A stretch of 64,000 bases of DNA, from NCBI GenBank assembly GCA_018340375.1, contig JAFFJZ010000001.1, forward strand, positions 62,116,001 through 62,180,000, written 5' to 3'. Below, in pieces: positions 12,340 to 25,680 of this stretch. Source of the stretch: Gonatopus flavifemur. Its lineage: Eukaryota > Arthropoda > Insecta > Hymenoptera > Dryinidae. Under the pieces are notes generated by a model, which made no database searches, was not told where the DNA came from, and saw only the letters and a program-made list of their open reading frames with translations. Made by a program: the position numbers and the translations under genes. How positions within the stretch are numbered: position 1 is the stretch's first letter; every line of letters begins with the position of its first letter.

Positions 12340-15300
12340 GTATGGATTCACACAAAATACAAATCATTCAAATCGTATTTGAGAAGTAGTTGGATTTAAG
12401 GAACTAGTTTCCGATCAATACGAGATTTATTTTGCTGGAATGCAGATTTGTTAACGGTTAATAAATCTGATTTGTGACAAACATTATAAGTTTGGCGTGA
12501 CTCTTCACATATTTGGATGTGGCGGTCTGAGCGTTGGTGCATGCGCGATAACCGTTATGTTATTCACCACAATCCGATAACACTTATAATACTTATAATT
12601 TCGCTGGTTAAAAAATCCATAGAATCTGACGAAATGAAATTCAATGGGATTTGGTCAGAACATTGCGCGGCACTCAATCAGATTCGGCAAGATTCAATGA
12701 GAATTACATTGAGAAAACATATTCACCTAATTCAATCTCATTGAAAATGGTTGAATAAGATTTGGTCAGAACATTGTGTAAGATTTAATGAGATTTGGCT
12801 AGAATCAATGGATTTGTCTCACCAGGGTTATCTTTGAATCTATAATTTTGATTAATTCATATACTTTTGAATGAGAAAAGGACTGTGTTGGGATAACAGC
12901 TTGTAATAATGTAGATTCAAATCCACCATATGAAACTATTAGGAGCCATCATAGAATACCAGTTTCTGATATTTGACTGTGTTTTTAATTAACGCTATTT
13001 CAAACTATCATTTTGATACAGTCCCTCATTCAAAACTACATAAACTAATAATATTAAAAACGGTAGGGTCAATAATAAATTACAGGTTCAAAACACTAAT
13101 TCGAAACTATTCCCATTCACAATGGTTTTTTTACAGAAAATTTTATGCAAACAGTGATGTGCATCAACTGAGTGAAATGATTACATCAATGAATCGTGAT
13201 GTGAGTTCAACTTCATTATAATCTTTCTCTAAATTACATTATTCTCCAAATGAATAATGCTTCAAAATTGGCCCAAATAATGTGAAAATATTCCAAAATT
13301 CATATTGTACTCAGAGAATTTCATAGTAGTTTTGAATTCAATTGTTCAATTTTTCAATCAACTGAAAATGAATTTCATACAAAAACATGATTTGTTAATA
13401 GTTAACGAATGTTGAAGTTTTCTAAAGAGCATCGCACAAATATGCAGCTTGGTGATAATAATTTTATATTTATTCCGCCATAAGCAAATATAGGATTCGT
13501 TCTGTATAAACTAATCTTGTTAACTATAAATAAATCTTTCCCTCAGTGCGCGACAGTGGAATCAATTCATAAACTTTCAACAATATCTCGCTGACCTTTT
13601 TTACCGTCACATCTTCTTCATCTGCACTGTGCGTGATTTTCACGTAGGTGAGAAAACGAATCCGACATTATCGATGACTGTTTGTACACGGAGAGAATTG
13701 TTTAGCATAGATTAATGACATTATACCAACATTGTAATTGAAATCACCTAATGCCTCCCCATAAATACTATGCATTCATCTCTTTCCTATTCAATTGCTT
13801 TTATGATAATATTGAATTCACTTTCGATGTGATTTTATACTATGAAATTTTCTTCGCGGAGTGTTGAAATTATTTCATAAAAAATACTACCTCGATTGAT
13901 GCAACACAAGCAACAAAGATTCAATCAAATCGTACTCAGAAAGGCCTTTGACGAGATTTTCTATTGGTGGTGCCATTGTACGTCTTATTATGTTCTACAT
14001 GAAGAAAGAATGAATTCATTGAAAGCTAGTCATTTAATTCAGCCTCAGATATTCGTCTCTGTGTGTTCCTTATTACAAGTTCTCTTTCATCATGAATAGC
14101 TCCAGATTCTCATGAAAGGACGGTTCTTTGGATTCACTTTATCTCTTCACGTTGAAAAATGCTTTTCAGATGAATCGGAAAGAACTTTGCCAAATTTTAT
14201 ACACACGTTCTATCTGGAAGAATTATAATTCGTTCCATTTTCTCATTTGTTGTCACATTGTCATTTTTCTCTTCTTTTATTTTTTTAATCTTTCTTCGGG
14301 GTTTTTTTTTTGGATTTTCCGATATCAAGGCTTTTTCGAACAATAATCCTCGAACAAGTAGATTCTCATTCAACTAAATAAATCTTTAATCTCATGTTCC
14401 AACTTTATAATTCTTCCTTTTTCGACTTTTCTTTTTGAATTCGCCGTTTTATATCGTTTTCCCACAATTTGAATACGCTATCACGTTTACTTCGATATTC
14501 CGAATGTGAAATCATCCCATCCTTTTTCGTTTCTAGTTTCAACGTTCATGCTCTGCTCTATCGAATCCCATTCAAACCGATAGATACCGAATAAAGGGAT
14601 TTCTAGGGATAATATTTGAATTACAATATATTCTACTTTCAACTCCACTGCAGTTCAAGAATTTCAAAGCGATATTTTGAGTGCAAAGAATTGGATGGGA
14701 ATATTTAATTCCCTCTGATGGATATCATGCATTCGTAACTTCAAGTGACCCGAAATGGTTTTGATTGACAAATTCAGGATATTTTCTTTCACTGCATTGG
14801 AGCACAGAATTATAATTGCTTGTATACATCCAATCCTTCCACTTCGAATTCGTTCATACAGAGTATTATCATCTTCATCATAATGATTCTACCCTCACGC
14901 TACTTTTCATTTCGACTCAAATCAATCGTTCGTTATTTATATACCCATTATTTTGACCGAATTCACTGACGTATGCTGCAAAACCTCCCCTTCGAATTGT
15001 AATATTGTTGATTCAAGTTATTGATCGACTTTAATTCTTGTTATCCATGCACCATAATGGTATTAAATTTTTAATGCGGAACAAACCGAATTCCGTTGCT
15101 GGGTCATTTTCGAGGAAATTAATCCCGTATAATATTTATTCATTACCATATGATTTTCCCAATATTTCTCTTACTGTTTGTGGAAAATGATATAATATAT
15201 ATATTTTTAAAGATTCTCAATGTTGCAAATCCAAATAAAATTATCGAAAAGCATCGAACATTATTCTCTGATCAATTGCAAGTGATGTACCATTGGAATG

Positions 15301-16901
15301 TGTGCATCCAACGATGTCATAATACATTCCAAGAAGCAAATTCTATGATTAATGGGTGATGCGGTGAATTAGATGATCGTGTATTGTACTGGATTTGACA
15401 GGTATATAATTTACTGTATATCGAATGCTCTTCGGTATTTGGTATATCAAATAATGTTGTCGATATTCTCGTAACTTGATTGTTGATTAAAATTCAATGC
15501 AAAATGAGAAATTTCCATGATTTCCTGTAAAGGCATAACCTTGCGAATATACACCGATATTTTTAGAAATTCGTAAATCTGATAATACCATTCAAGTTCA
15601 GAACTCAAGTGTGCTGGTATAATTTCTTCAAAACCACTGCATCACAGCATTGTCGCTCGTATATCCTTCACAAACCTACATATACCCCGTAATCCTGGAA
15701 GGATTACAGCTTTCGAACCATATCATTATAGATTACGAGCCGTACGACAGAGGGTGAGGTATTTTATCCCCACAACTACTTTGCGCGTTTGTTCGAATTA
15801 AACTTTTTACTGAAAATAAGAACAGAAATACATTATTTTATCAGTTCAACGAATACAATACTATGATACAAAAGGCTTGTCCAATATCAATCATGCCATA
15901 GATACAAATTTTGGAATGCATTCTTGAGATTTTGATTTCGCCTTTTATAAACAAAAAATTAAAATAACAAATCTTATTTATCTTATATTCGTTAATAAAT
16001 TTCTCGCTTCTTAGAAATTTAGAATTAATTGATGGTTCACAAGCGAATGAGCACAACTCTCATATCCTTCTTGGAAAGGGTGAATGAAGGGGAAAAAAGG
16101 TTTGTTTAAAATCAACAAAAATCAGGTACTGTTTTTACATCATTTCATTAGAAAAAAAAACAAGATTTGATTTGACGGGAAACAAAAATTCCGTTTGACG
16201 GAGAGAAAAATGATATTGCAAAAGAGAATGCGTCGAGATGAGGCAAGACGAGACAACGTACCAAAAACTTGACACGAGACAGCAAAACGAGAACTCTATT
16301 CTTCATTTCTTTGGAATACGTTGATATCAAATATCAAGATTACTTATCATCCTTTTCAATGAATGATTTTTCATCCAAGAATACATTTGGTCTGTTAGAA
16401 TTTGATGATTTGGAAGCCGTTTATCCATGTATCCGTATAGTCAAGGGTAGTATACTTTGATCAGTTATTAATACCGTCCTAGGTAAACTATAGTTAATCC
16501 ATTTGGTGGCAAATTGATGCAGCTAGAACTGAGGCGGGTCAGCTGAAATCATGCTAGTTCACGTTAGCCCTTGATTGAGCCTTCACTGTAGAGGATCTGT
16601 AATTATGTTCATCGGTTTAATGTTTGTTACGTACATCATACGCGATAAAGGGATCGAATTGTACTTATGACATAGTCTCTTATTGAAGTAATTTATCTCG
16701 AAGTAGGATATGCCTTATCGTGAAGTGAACAGATGTTATTGATTCGGAATTACAAGCAGAATAAGGTTTTTCTGATTTTGTGCATCCTATCAGGTTTCAA
16801 TCCTTAGGAGTTTTGAGGACATTGGAATATCAAGATTAGGCCACTGCCATCGGATGAAATATGGATTTCTACATTTCGTTAATCACTTTAAATCCTGAGA
16901 A
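12340..16901. other. AT-rich stretch without a supportable gene
   Basis: Short ORFs in several frames with no splice or domain support. A GATTTGGTCAGAACATTG word is repeated at about 12648 and 12758. Otherwise I see nothing here. Confidence 0.5.
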
Positions 16902-17140
16902 TACATTGAGAAAAGTGAACTGTAACCATTACCATGCGAAAATGGTAGTTGAATGACAAAATCTCTAAGTCGATGATGTCGACTATGTTATTTGGTATCC
17001 ATCTTCATGTGAATGGTAACCATTCTCATGTGCATGAACATTGCTACAATTCTCCATAGTATTCGAAACCAAATTCGCGAAGTTGTCCTCCAATTAGTAT
17101 TTGTACACGGTAATCATTACATTCCACTTCTCACAGTGTA
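16902..17140. mobile_element. 239-bp MITE, TACATTGAGAAAAG ends
   Basis: TACATTGAGAAAAGTGAACT is mirrored by CCACTTCTCACAGTGTA, and GTAACCATTACC by GGTAATCATTAC. Same terminal family as 17605-17850. Confidence 0.75.
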
Positions 17141-17223
17141 GACAAACAAAGTTAGATTTCCATTTCCGCGTGAAAACGTGAAAAAATAGATGGTTTCCGG
17201 TCAACCGGTAAATATGGATTATA

Positions 17224-18043
17224 TACTGGGTGATTCAAAATCGCCGTACACTTTTCTGAGAGCAGATTGTTAATGAAATTCTGAAAAGATTTTGGTCCGG
17301 AATATTCAGACCTGATTCTTAGATCCGGAGATATGAGCAGTTTTCAATTTTTTGAAAAATCCAAATACCTCGGAAGTACCATATGTCTGACTTTCGAATC
17401 CAACACTATTCTCAAAGTCAGACCACGGGGTGTCACTGGAAAAAAATCAATCTAATTCAGGTTCCTTCGTTGTGGAGTTATGGCGATTCAAAATTGTTGA
17501 ATTCTGATTGACTGGAATACAAAGAATTTCAAACCGCTTTAACTTCACAACGAAGGAAGCAAAATGGGATTTATTTTTTTTCCAGGGATACCCCGTGATC
17601 TGACTTACACTGAGAAAAGAAAACAGTAATGGCTACTGCGAATCACGTTAATCTAATGAAAAAACAAATGCACGCTATGCAGTACTGTATTTCGCAGTAC
17701 TCCTCACTGTCCCGGCAGCAGTGACTAACTTCATTTCAATACACACGGCTGTAATCACAATAATCTCCACTACGCCGTTGTATTTTCGTATTTTTTCCTA
17801 TCGATTACTGTCTTTCGCAGTAACCGATATTGTTTGATTTTCTCAGTGTAGAGGATGGTGTTGGATTCTGAAGTCAGAAATATGGTACTTCTGAGGTATT
17901 TGGATTTTTCAAAAAATTAAAAAATACCCATATCTCCGGGTCTGAGGATCAGATCTAAATATTCCGGAATAAAATCTTTTCAGAATTTCATCAAGAATCT
18001 GCTCTCAGAAAAGTGTACGGCAATTTTGAATCACCCAGTGTAT
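17224..18043. mobile_element. Long foldback element interrupted by a second MITE
   Basis: ACTGGGTGATTCAAAATCGC at the left and GAATCACCCAGTGTA at the right end a palindrome. Arms of about 285 bp align almost throughout, including ACTTTTCTGAGAGCAGATT and its complement. The centre is split by a MITE at 17605-17850. It lies just beyond the 3' end of the long troponin I transcript. Confidence 0.85.
17605..17850. mobile_element. Nested 246-bp MITE, TACACTGAGAAAA ends
   Basis: TACACTGAGAAAA on the left and TTTTCTCAGTGTA on the right are perfect inverted repeats. Both flanks rejoin the palindrome of the host element, so the insertion is younger than its host. Confidence 0.85.
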
Positions 18044-18301
18044 ACACGCAGAAATTTATAGTTAAATTTAGTATCGTACTTTGTAACCGAGGAATAGACT
18101 GGACTTACAATGAGACTTAACACTCCATTGAAAGGTCTCAAGAACATGCAGAGAAATAGATCATATGGATTTATTCATTGATTCGAAAGAAAAACTTGAA
18201 CAAAAATCACAATCAAAAATACAGAAATTCTCAATAACATCTGAATTTACACTTGGATATATTTTATAAATGAAAAAAAAGCGAATGTTATGAGAAATAT
18301 A

Positions 18302-18307
18302 TTTATT
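18302..18307 (-). terminator. Probable poly(A) signal of the long troponin I transcript
   Basis: AATAAA on the minus strand lies 82 nt after the TAG at 18389. Another copy occurs at 18171-18176. Either fits the end of the long transcript. Confidence 0.45.
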
Positions 18308-18388
18308 GATGAATGAGATGTATATAATTAAATATGCGTCAATGGATCGAACTTACAATGTAGCGTGTTTCAAATAAAATAATGTACC

Positions 18389-18813
18389 CTAACTTGGTTG
18401 CGCTTCACCTTGACCAGCTTCAGCGGGTGGCGCTTCAGTCTGTTCAGCAGGTTTCGCGTCGCCCTCGGTTCCTGTCGTTTCAGCAGGTTTAGCCTCACCT
18501 TCGGGTGGAGCTGTTTCGGGTGGCTTCGCTTCACCTTCAGCTCCACTCGCTTCCGCAGGTTTTGCTTCACCTTCGGCTGGAGCTCCTTCAGCCGGAGCTC
18601 CTTCGGCCGGAGCTCCCTCGGCTGGGGCTCCCTCGGCCGGAGCTCCCTCAGCCGCAGCTGCCGCCGCTTCCGCTTCGTCTAAGTTTGGTTCGGGGGTTTT
18701 TGCTTCTACTAATAAGGAAAACAGTTTAACTTCAACCGTCTGTAACATTTCTCCCGGCAAACTTCGAAGTTCTTCGCCTAATTTACTTAAAAACTCGTCA
18801 ACGTCAATTGGTT
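18389..18813 (-). CDS. wupA: TnH-like extension last exon with AEGAP and EAKP repeats
   Basis: After TTTTTTTGTAG the exon runs 425 nt to TAG, phase 1 in. The first 40 residues are not repetitive: EPIDVDEFLSKLGEELRSLP, then GEMLQTVEVKLFSLLVEAKT. The spacing of Leu, Phe and Val suggests an amphipathic helix. An acidic Ala-rich linker follows, then five tandem AEGAP units and several EGEAKPxE units, ending GQGEAQPS. This makes the long isoform about 450 residues. Repeats in the DNA have a 15-bp period. In Drosophila flight muscle the TnH tail is reported to bind glutathione S-transferase 2. Nothing here shows whether that holds for this protein. The plus strand is also open, but only as a by-product of the repeats. 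Confidence 0.85.
18583..18660 (-). repeat. 15-bp coding tandem repeat (AEGAP x5)
   Basis: About five copies of a 15-bp unit related to GGAGCTCCYTCRGCC lie inside the last TnH-like exon. Copies differ mainly at third codon positions, which implies selection on the AEGAP peptide. Length variation between individuals is likely. Confidence 0.85.
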
Positions 18814-20129
18814 CTACAAAAAAACAACATGATTGCGTGATTAGATGTTCTTAGTTACAATGACACAACACAATATGATTTACGATCATGGATCAATTTC
18901 AATCCTTCGATTCCTTCAATTTTTCGAGATTCGATTCGTTTGCCGCCTACGAACCTCTGCGAAACAATAGCAACGGGACACGAATGAATATTATCTAGTG
19001 AACGTCTACCTGGAAAATTGCAATCGAAAGAAAAAGGATACATGTGTATTGAAAATGGAAAAAAAAAATCCTCATATTACGTGGAGAAATATCTTTTTAT
19101 TACGAAAAATGTAATGATAACATTCGTTAGAAAATTGTTTCAGCGTTACCGTGCTATCACTTATTTACAGACAATATAGATATCTCAAATTTAGTTATTG
19201 GTTCTGTTCTGTGATACAAAATAGTGTACAATAAAAAATGTGGTGGAACATCAGTATCGTCATGAAATAACGAATATTCGTATGGTATTTTACAGTCATA
19301 ATAATCACGCGGAAGAATATCGAATGGAAATTTTTTCCGAATATTTGAATTCATCGAATTTTATATTGAATTTTATTTTGTATGAAAACATCTCAGTCGG
19401 TTCATGGTGATTCTACTAGATTATCATATTCGTTGATGTATTTCTCGATTATTTCGTGTGTTTCTTTTCAAGGCACTCGCAAAATGTTTTGCGTGATATG
19501 TTTGAATGGCAATGAGATGACAATGGCGATGTTTTAATTAATTAGTACACGAATGGAGACAATCACGTTCGTTCACTGTCTTGTGCACTCGATTATCATT
19601 CGTTCGTACCCGTTCGCGATCACTGTATTGTCATTTCAAATTCAACAACAAAAATTGGATACATGATGATGATGATGATCATGATGATGATGAAGATGAA
19701 GATCATGATGATAAAGGTGCAGGTTTTCGGTGCGTTTTTTCCCTTCTTCGACAAAGTTACGATGTCGGTGCTGCAATAAAGTGTTAAACTGTGAAACATA
19801 AACAACAAACAAAGCGCAGTTGAATTAATAATACATGGTGGATACGAATGTTGAATTCTCAATACAAAAACATGGTAACATTGATCAATTCAGGGATAAA
19901 ATGATAACAAATCATTAGAAATCATATTAGAGTCGAGCGAAGTGAATAGAAATGAACCCTTCTTGAAATTTCTAGTGTCAATTATCGTTTTTGCAAAATC
20001 TTACCGTGACTCTTAAATTGACACATTTATTGGTTTTAATTTGGTGACCTTGATTTTTATTAAAATTAAAAACAAATACTACTGAGGGTAAGGGTACCGC
20101 AGGCTTGCCGGGAGATGCTTGCAACACAC
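18814..20129 (-). other. Intron between TnH-like exons 3 and 4
   Basis: AT-rich 1.3-kb intron with the GAT microsatellite. I see no exon or other element in it. Confidence 0.6.
19662..19714. repeat. (GAT)n microsatellite
   Basis: Interrupted GAT/ATG triplet run within the intron between TnH-like exons 3 and 4. The open frames across it (Asp-rich or Ile-rich) are by-products. Confidence 0.85.
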
Positions 20130-20243
20130 CTTCGTCGAGTGTTGGCGAGGGAGCTGATTTTGCACCTTCCGCTGGTGGAGCTAACGCTGCATCGGGCGAT
20201 GATCCTCCTCCAACAGTAACAGCTGCTGTTGATGGTGCTGCTG
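20130..20243 (-). CDS. wupA: TnH-like extension exon 3 (Ala/Ser/Pro-rich)
   Basis: The exon is 114 nt, acceptor TTGTGCAG, donor GTGTGT, phase 1 on both sides like exon 2. It reads AAAPSTAAVTVGGGSSPDAA, then LAPPAEGAKSAPSPTLDE. A read-through past the donor gives QASPGKPA and then low-complexity Phe/Asn sequence, which looks noncoding. A later GT (GTACCC) would give the wrong phase for the next exon. It contains PPAEGA, shared with exon 2 and similar to the AEGAP repeats of exon 4, and lies 6.5 kb downstream of exon 2. Confidence 0.72.
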
Positions 20244-22142
20244 CTGCACAATTATAGTTCCAATGATGAAAAGTGAATCAATCGTGGAAAGGACAAGACA
20301 CGTTTCGATTGATGCTTGTCACATTCTATTAATTATACTTGTTAAATGCAGGGTAAACATTTGTAGGGGATTTCTCGATGGATTTACATACTTCATTGAA
20401 ATAGATACGGTTATTTCAGATCTAGCTTTGGACTAAAAAGGAAAATCTTATACAATATTGGAAATATTCTAGCGGTTTTTAGATTGACTCGCGTATAATT
20501 TTCAATAAAGTGAAAACCTTTTCTGTTGAACTTGATTTCTCCATATTTGCGATTGAAAGAACTGTCTAAACTCGATATAAATTCTCATAACAGAATTATC
20601 CTTGGTATAAATCATTCTACTTCTCATTTTGGTCCGACAGAGGACCAAGCGAGCTAGACATTTTGGATGAACAAAAATAAGTAGAATGATTTTTTCTAAG
20701 GACAAAATCAGATGTGTTTTGGAATTTATGTTATGAATTGAGAAGTTGAAAAATTTTCTAAAAAACAAAAGTTCCGATGAATTTTCTCCATCTTCAAGGA
20801 ATTTTATCATCTCAAACAATTTTAAATTCAAGAAAGTGAGATTTGAGAATAATTCTTCAAAATTTCGAGATCTGGCATTAAGAAGCAATATACCACCCGT
20901 GGCAATATAATACCTACAGTTTTCGATTCAATGATTGTAGGAATGATTGGTTGCACTCTTATACAAAAAAAGGTACAATATGTAACTGACGAAGTGAACA
21001 CTCGACGGGGAATAGAATAAATAGAAAAACCCTGGTGAAAATGAACTCTCGAAGAAACTTGCAATACACCAGGAACGAAATGTTCTTGAACTTCGTAAGA
21101 AAATTATATGATAACAAATGTATCTGGAGATAAGCGTGGGTCTTCGAAGATCGATGATACAAATCTGAACATTACTACCTTATTGGGGAATCGTAAATTT
21201 CAACTTTTATATATTGTTCAATTGTAATTATAATGATCCGGATCAACCCTTTGAGGTATCTATGTTTTTAGTGGAAAATTTTTCATTGAACATGTGTACT
21301 TGGGAGTTTTTAGGGTCGCTGTATAAGAATATCATATCAGAGAAATTTAATTCTCATTCCCATACATCCTGTCAACAACCTCAGGAGATTTTAGAAATAT
21401 TACAATCTTGGGGATATATTTGACAAGTTGGAATGGTCGTAACTCCGCAAGAAAGAATCATAGGCAACCGTTCAATAGCTTATTTTGAAGGGGAAGAATG
21501 GTATATAGTGATGCAGTTAGAAAGAAAGATCAAGAAAATTTTGTGCGTCCTGTGCATAACCTCAAAAGTGGCAAAAAAAACTGCATTTTTCGAGTATATA
21601 CCCTTGAATATCTCAAAATCCTGACGTGATAGTCCAATTCTGGTTTCGGATTCGGATTTCGCGCAGCAAATTACTTCAGAAAATGATCTTCAGCTGCAAA
21701 GGGGCAAGAATTTTCATTTTTTTGCAGGCCTGTGTTATGTGGGGAGTTTTGACCAACGAGAGAATTACATATATCTCAGTCAAGACAATTTATAACGTTA
21801 ATAACATCACTGTTATGGAACAGTTATGTCGATGTTACTTTATATATTCGCTGGAATGGTAATGATAGTTTGTACCAGTGTGAAGAAACCACTATAGAAC
21901 AAATCAAAAATCAACCATATCATTGAAAAGTATTGAGATTGATTGCTATGAGAAAGTTACATTCCTATTCACTTCCATACATACCCATTGAAAACTCAAG
22001 GTTTAATAGTGAATTTTCGATTCGAACTCCTTTATAAAATGGTAGTTCTTTGTGTGAAATTCCAAGTAAATACAAAAAGGTATGGAATTTTTTGATAATT
22101 CCAGAATATTGATCGCATATTTGAATTATCAGACTTTAACAG

Positions 22143-22453
22143 CCCTGCTTCAAAAATCCGATTCAAACTTATTAACTCGTCGATCAGTTTGAATCAGATT
22201 TTCATCCGGGAATTTTCCTATTTGATCTCATTCAAATATAATCGATTTGAATAGGAAATTTCTGCTCAATGGGATATAATCAGTAAATTCGAATATACAT
22301 GATCCGAATTTTGTGATTACATCTCATTGAGTAGAAATTTCCTATTCAAACCGATTAGATTTGAATAAGATCAAATAGGAAGATTCCCGGACAAAAATCT
22401 GATTCATACTGATCGACCAGTTCATAGGTTTGAATCGGATCTTTTAAGCAGGG
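22143..22453. mobile_element. 311-bp foldback MITE, CCCTGCTT ends
   Basis: CCCTGCTTCAAAAATCCGAT mirrors ATCGGATCTTTTAAGCAGGG. Arms of about 145 bp stay paired to the centre near 22295, including AGGAAATTTCTGCTCAATG against CATTGAGTAGAAATTTCCT. Confidence 0.85.
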
Positions 22454-25439
22454 AGGTACCCCACGAAATTCAAAGAATGAGAATAACTGATTTCGATTCT
22501 AAATGATCAGCAGAATTCAAATGGATATTGTATTTTATATTTTCAAGCTAATACGAGGCATGATTTTACAAAAATTTATGACTCGAACGAGTAATTCAAT
22601 ATCAGCACAGAATTTCTTCCACCGATGCAATATAAATCTTTATCATTTAAGAATGATAGCAAATGTTGAACGTTTATTGGCTCTCATCCCATTTCTGAAA
22701 CTTTTTCCCGCAAAGATTCACGTTTCCAAAAGGTTTAATGGAATCGTTACATTGGAATTCACTACACACGGTATCGACATCTTTTCCGATCCAAAGATAT
22801 TCTCGGTTATCAGTGCTTGAAAGGATTGTGCATTTCATACCGAGGAAAGAGATATTTCTCTCCGCTCAAAAAGAAATTATGTTCCAGGATTCATACAAAC
22901 GACGTTTTTGGAAAATATGAAATATTATAATCGTATCATGAATGCTTGATTTTACGTGGAACTCAAATATACTTTTTATCATTTTTCTTTTCGTATTTTC
23001 AATAACATATGGTTAGAATTTAAAATCTTTCATCATATAAATATGCTGCAGGATATAGGAAGGTTGTAATTTTGCTTGCTCTGAGCAACGCGATTGACGC
23101 TCATCAATAAGTTTGCATCTCATTAACGGTATGTAATTACGCTCTGAAGGGACTGGTCATTATTCCTCCCCTAAGGCGCATACAATGTTATGAGGCAAAG
23201 ATCGATCACAGGAATTTGAAGCTTCCTGCGTGCCAAGATTCCTGTATACGAAAAAGCGATTGTAGCATGATTGAAATGCCTTTCAAATTACCTCATATTG
23301 AATTTCAAAAGCCAATGAACGGTATCCCCGGTAAAAAATACTGGAATCAATCTTAGAATGCAAGTTCTTCGATAATCATTACCATATATATACTCTAGTT
23401 CTGTGGAATTTGATTTGGTAAATTACCAGAGTTCCAATCATTCCCTCAATAGAATTCGAACTAGGGATTCGGAGAGTATAGTAGGTAACATACGATAATG
23501 TCTAATATTACAACACGGAATTGCTTTTCAGAAATTTTTGACAGTCTCTTCGAATGGAGCGAATGCAAAGATCTCAATTGTGATAAAATCATTCCCACAT
23601 CTTTCTTGTGTGCAGGAAATTATCCTTTCCATATGAACTAAAAAAATGTGTTCTTCATAATCAATGACAGTGTAAGATGATTTTGTTTCTCGTCGCTTGA
23701 GAATTTAATCTCCATGAAAACATTCAATATGGATTATTCAAAGTATGTACGATGGGATATATAATGTCTGAAATTAATATCCAACGATTGTTAAGATTCA
23801 AATGGAAATTGAATTTGGAAAATTTCGAAGTACAATTCGATGAGAAAATTTTCCATTCCAGAGTACGTAAGGGTTCATTTCTGTGATGGTTACATACGGT
23901 TTCTCAAGATGATTGTGACAAATAACACATGTAGACATGTAAACTGTTATAACATAAATGTGATATCACCTATGAACATATCAACAAAACATAATGTGAC
24001 ATTACCATGAACGAACACGATGAATCGCAGACGTTGTCAGCTCTTGTCCTTATTTGTGAAATTCATTTCAAATGTAAATATATATTGAACAAAATATGAT
24101 ATAATATGATATGATATGTAACAAGAATTTACCATTAAGCACATCTGATGAGTGGTAGAAGCGGTGGCCTTTTACACGGTATGATATCTCTTTTGTTTAA
24201 ATCTAAATATACATACGAATAGAATATGATACGGTATGAATTACCATGAATACACATAAATGAATTGCAGACGTCGTGACGTTTTCCACATTGTAACATT
24301 TGTCGCTAGATTCTCAAACAGATGATAAAAAACAGTATATGATATGATATTATGAAATTAATATCGATGACACATCCCTCATGAGAAAAAACGAATCACT
24401 GAGATTAGTTTTGATAGAAGTATCAACGAAAAATGCTTGATTGTATGAATTTAATGCAGTTTTGAAGTATTCCAAGCATACAGATTATTTTGAAAATGGG
24501 TAATTTTCCAAATGATGTGATTTACATCGCGCTGTTAATGAGCGCGAAATGAAAGACAAAGGTTCCTATATTTGAAAGGTGGAAAGCTATGCCCCGGTTT
24601 ATATACGGAAAAAACAAAATTCACTGGAAGAGCGAAATGTCATTTCGATGTCTCACTTTTCCCAGGCAACAAAATCAAGGCAGCGCTTCTGGCAGTGGTG
24701 CTACCATTCACTTATACAGTTACAAATCTTCTGTACATATATGGCTTCATTTATGTATGGAAATAGGAGCGACTTGGTAGTATTTTTATTAGGAGCACTA
24801 CTTGGTAGCGCTTCCTGATAATACTGGTAGCGCTGAGGTAGTGCTACGTTATAAATTGAATCATATATACGTTATGGTAGCATGCAGTCTCTCACGGTAA
24901 TGGAGAAGCTACTACGCTGCTCCCACTAGCACTGCTAGTAGCGGAAACGTGAATTTGGAAGCACTTTGCTGACTGGGTTGACTGAAATAGCCAATTTTTC
25001 GCTGAGATAGCAAATAATTTACCGAGGAAGCTGAATTTTCAGTATTACACATAGAATGGTAAACAAATTCAGCTGGAGGAGGTAATGTCTCCTACTGTAA
25101 TAGCTGCAAAATTGCTGTGATGGCAAATACATTGCTGTCAGGGTCAAAAAATTGGCTATTCCAGCAAAAGGTACCCAGCGCAACCCAGATTTCATCGTCA
25201 AAGCGATTTTGTTCTTCGTATAAGGGCTTGAAAAGATCCTCTGGAATAAGATGTACCTTCAAATTCTTGACTAGAATTTTTAATGGAAAGTCAAATTCCA
25301 TAGAGCAATTAAAGAAACTTAATAAAACTTTGAGGAGCTGTATGACAAATGCTCCATACATTTACAGCACAGTTTATTATAAGTAATCCTTGAGGAGATG
25401 TGTTTATCTCAAGATAAACGAGGGAAAAAATAAGTAGCT

Positions 25440-25680
25440 ATTATTCGAATAACTAAAGAGTCATTTTTTAGCTGTCACAGCTATTCACTTAGCGGTAATA
25501 GCAAGAAATGTAGCTGCCACAGCGAAAATTCAACAGCTAAATTATTTGGCTATCCAAATATCAACCACAAAATCTGTGCTGTGACAGCTACGATTTGCTA
25601 CTGCGGTAGCTGAAAAATAGCTGGAGCTGCAATTATTTCAACTACAGCAGTGAAAAAAGGGTGATAAAAAGGTGAGTAGC
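25440..25680. repeat. AGCTGTCACAGCTA-type repeat patch
   Basis: AGCTGTCACAGCTA at the left and GCTGTGACAGCTAC in the middle, with scattered TAGCTG and CAGCTA words in both orientations over about 240 bp. The boundary is unclear. Confidence 0.45.

Noticed and set aside
18398..18729. Open frames on the plus strand over the last TnH-like exon
   Set aside because: They arise from the 15-bp repeats read on the other strand; the minus strand has the splice acceptor, correct phase and TnH-like composition.
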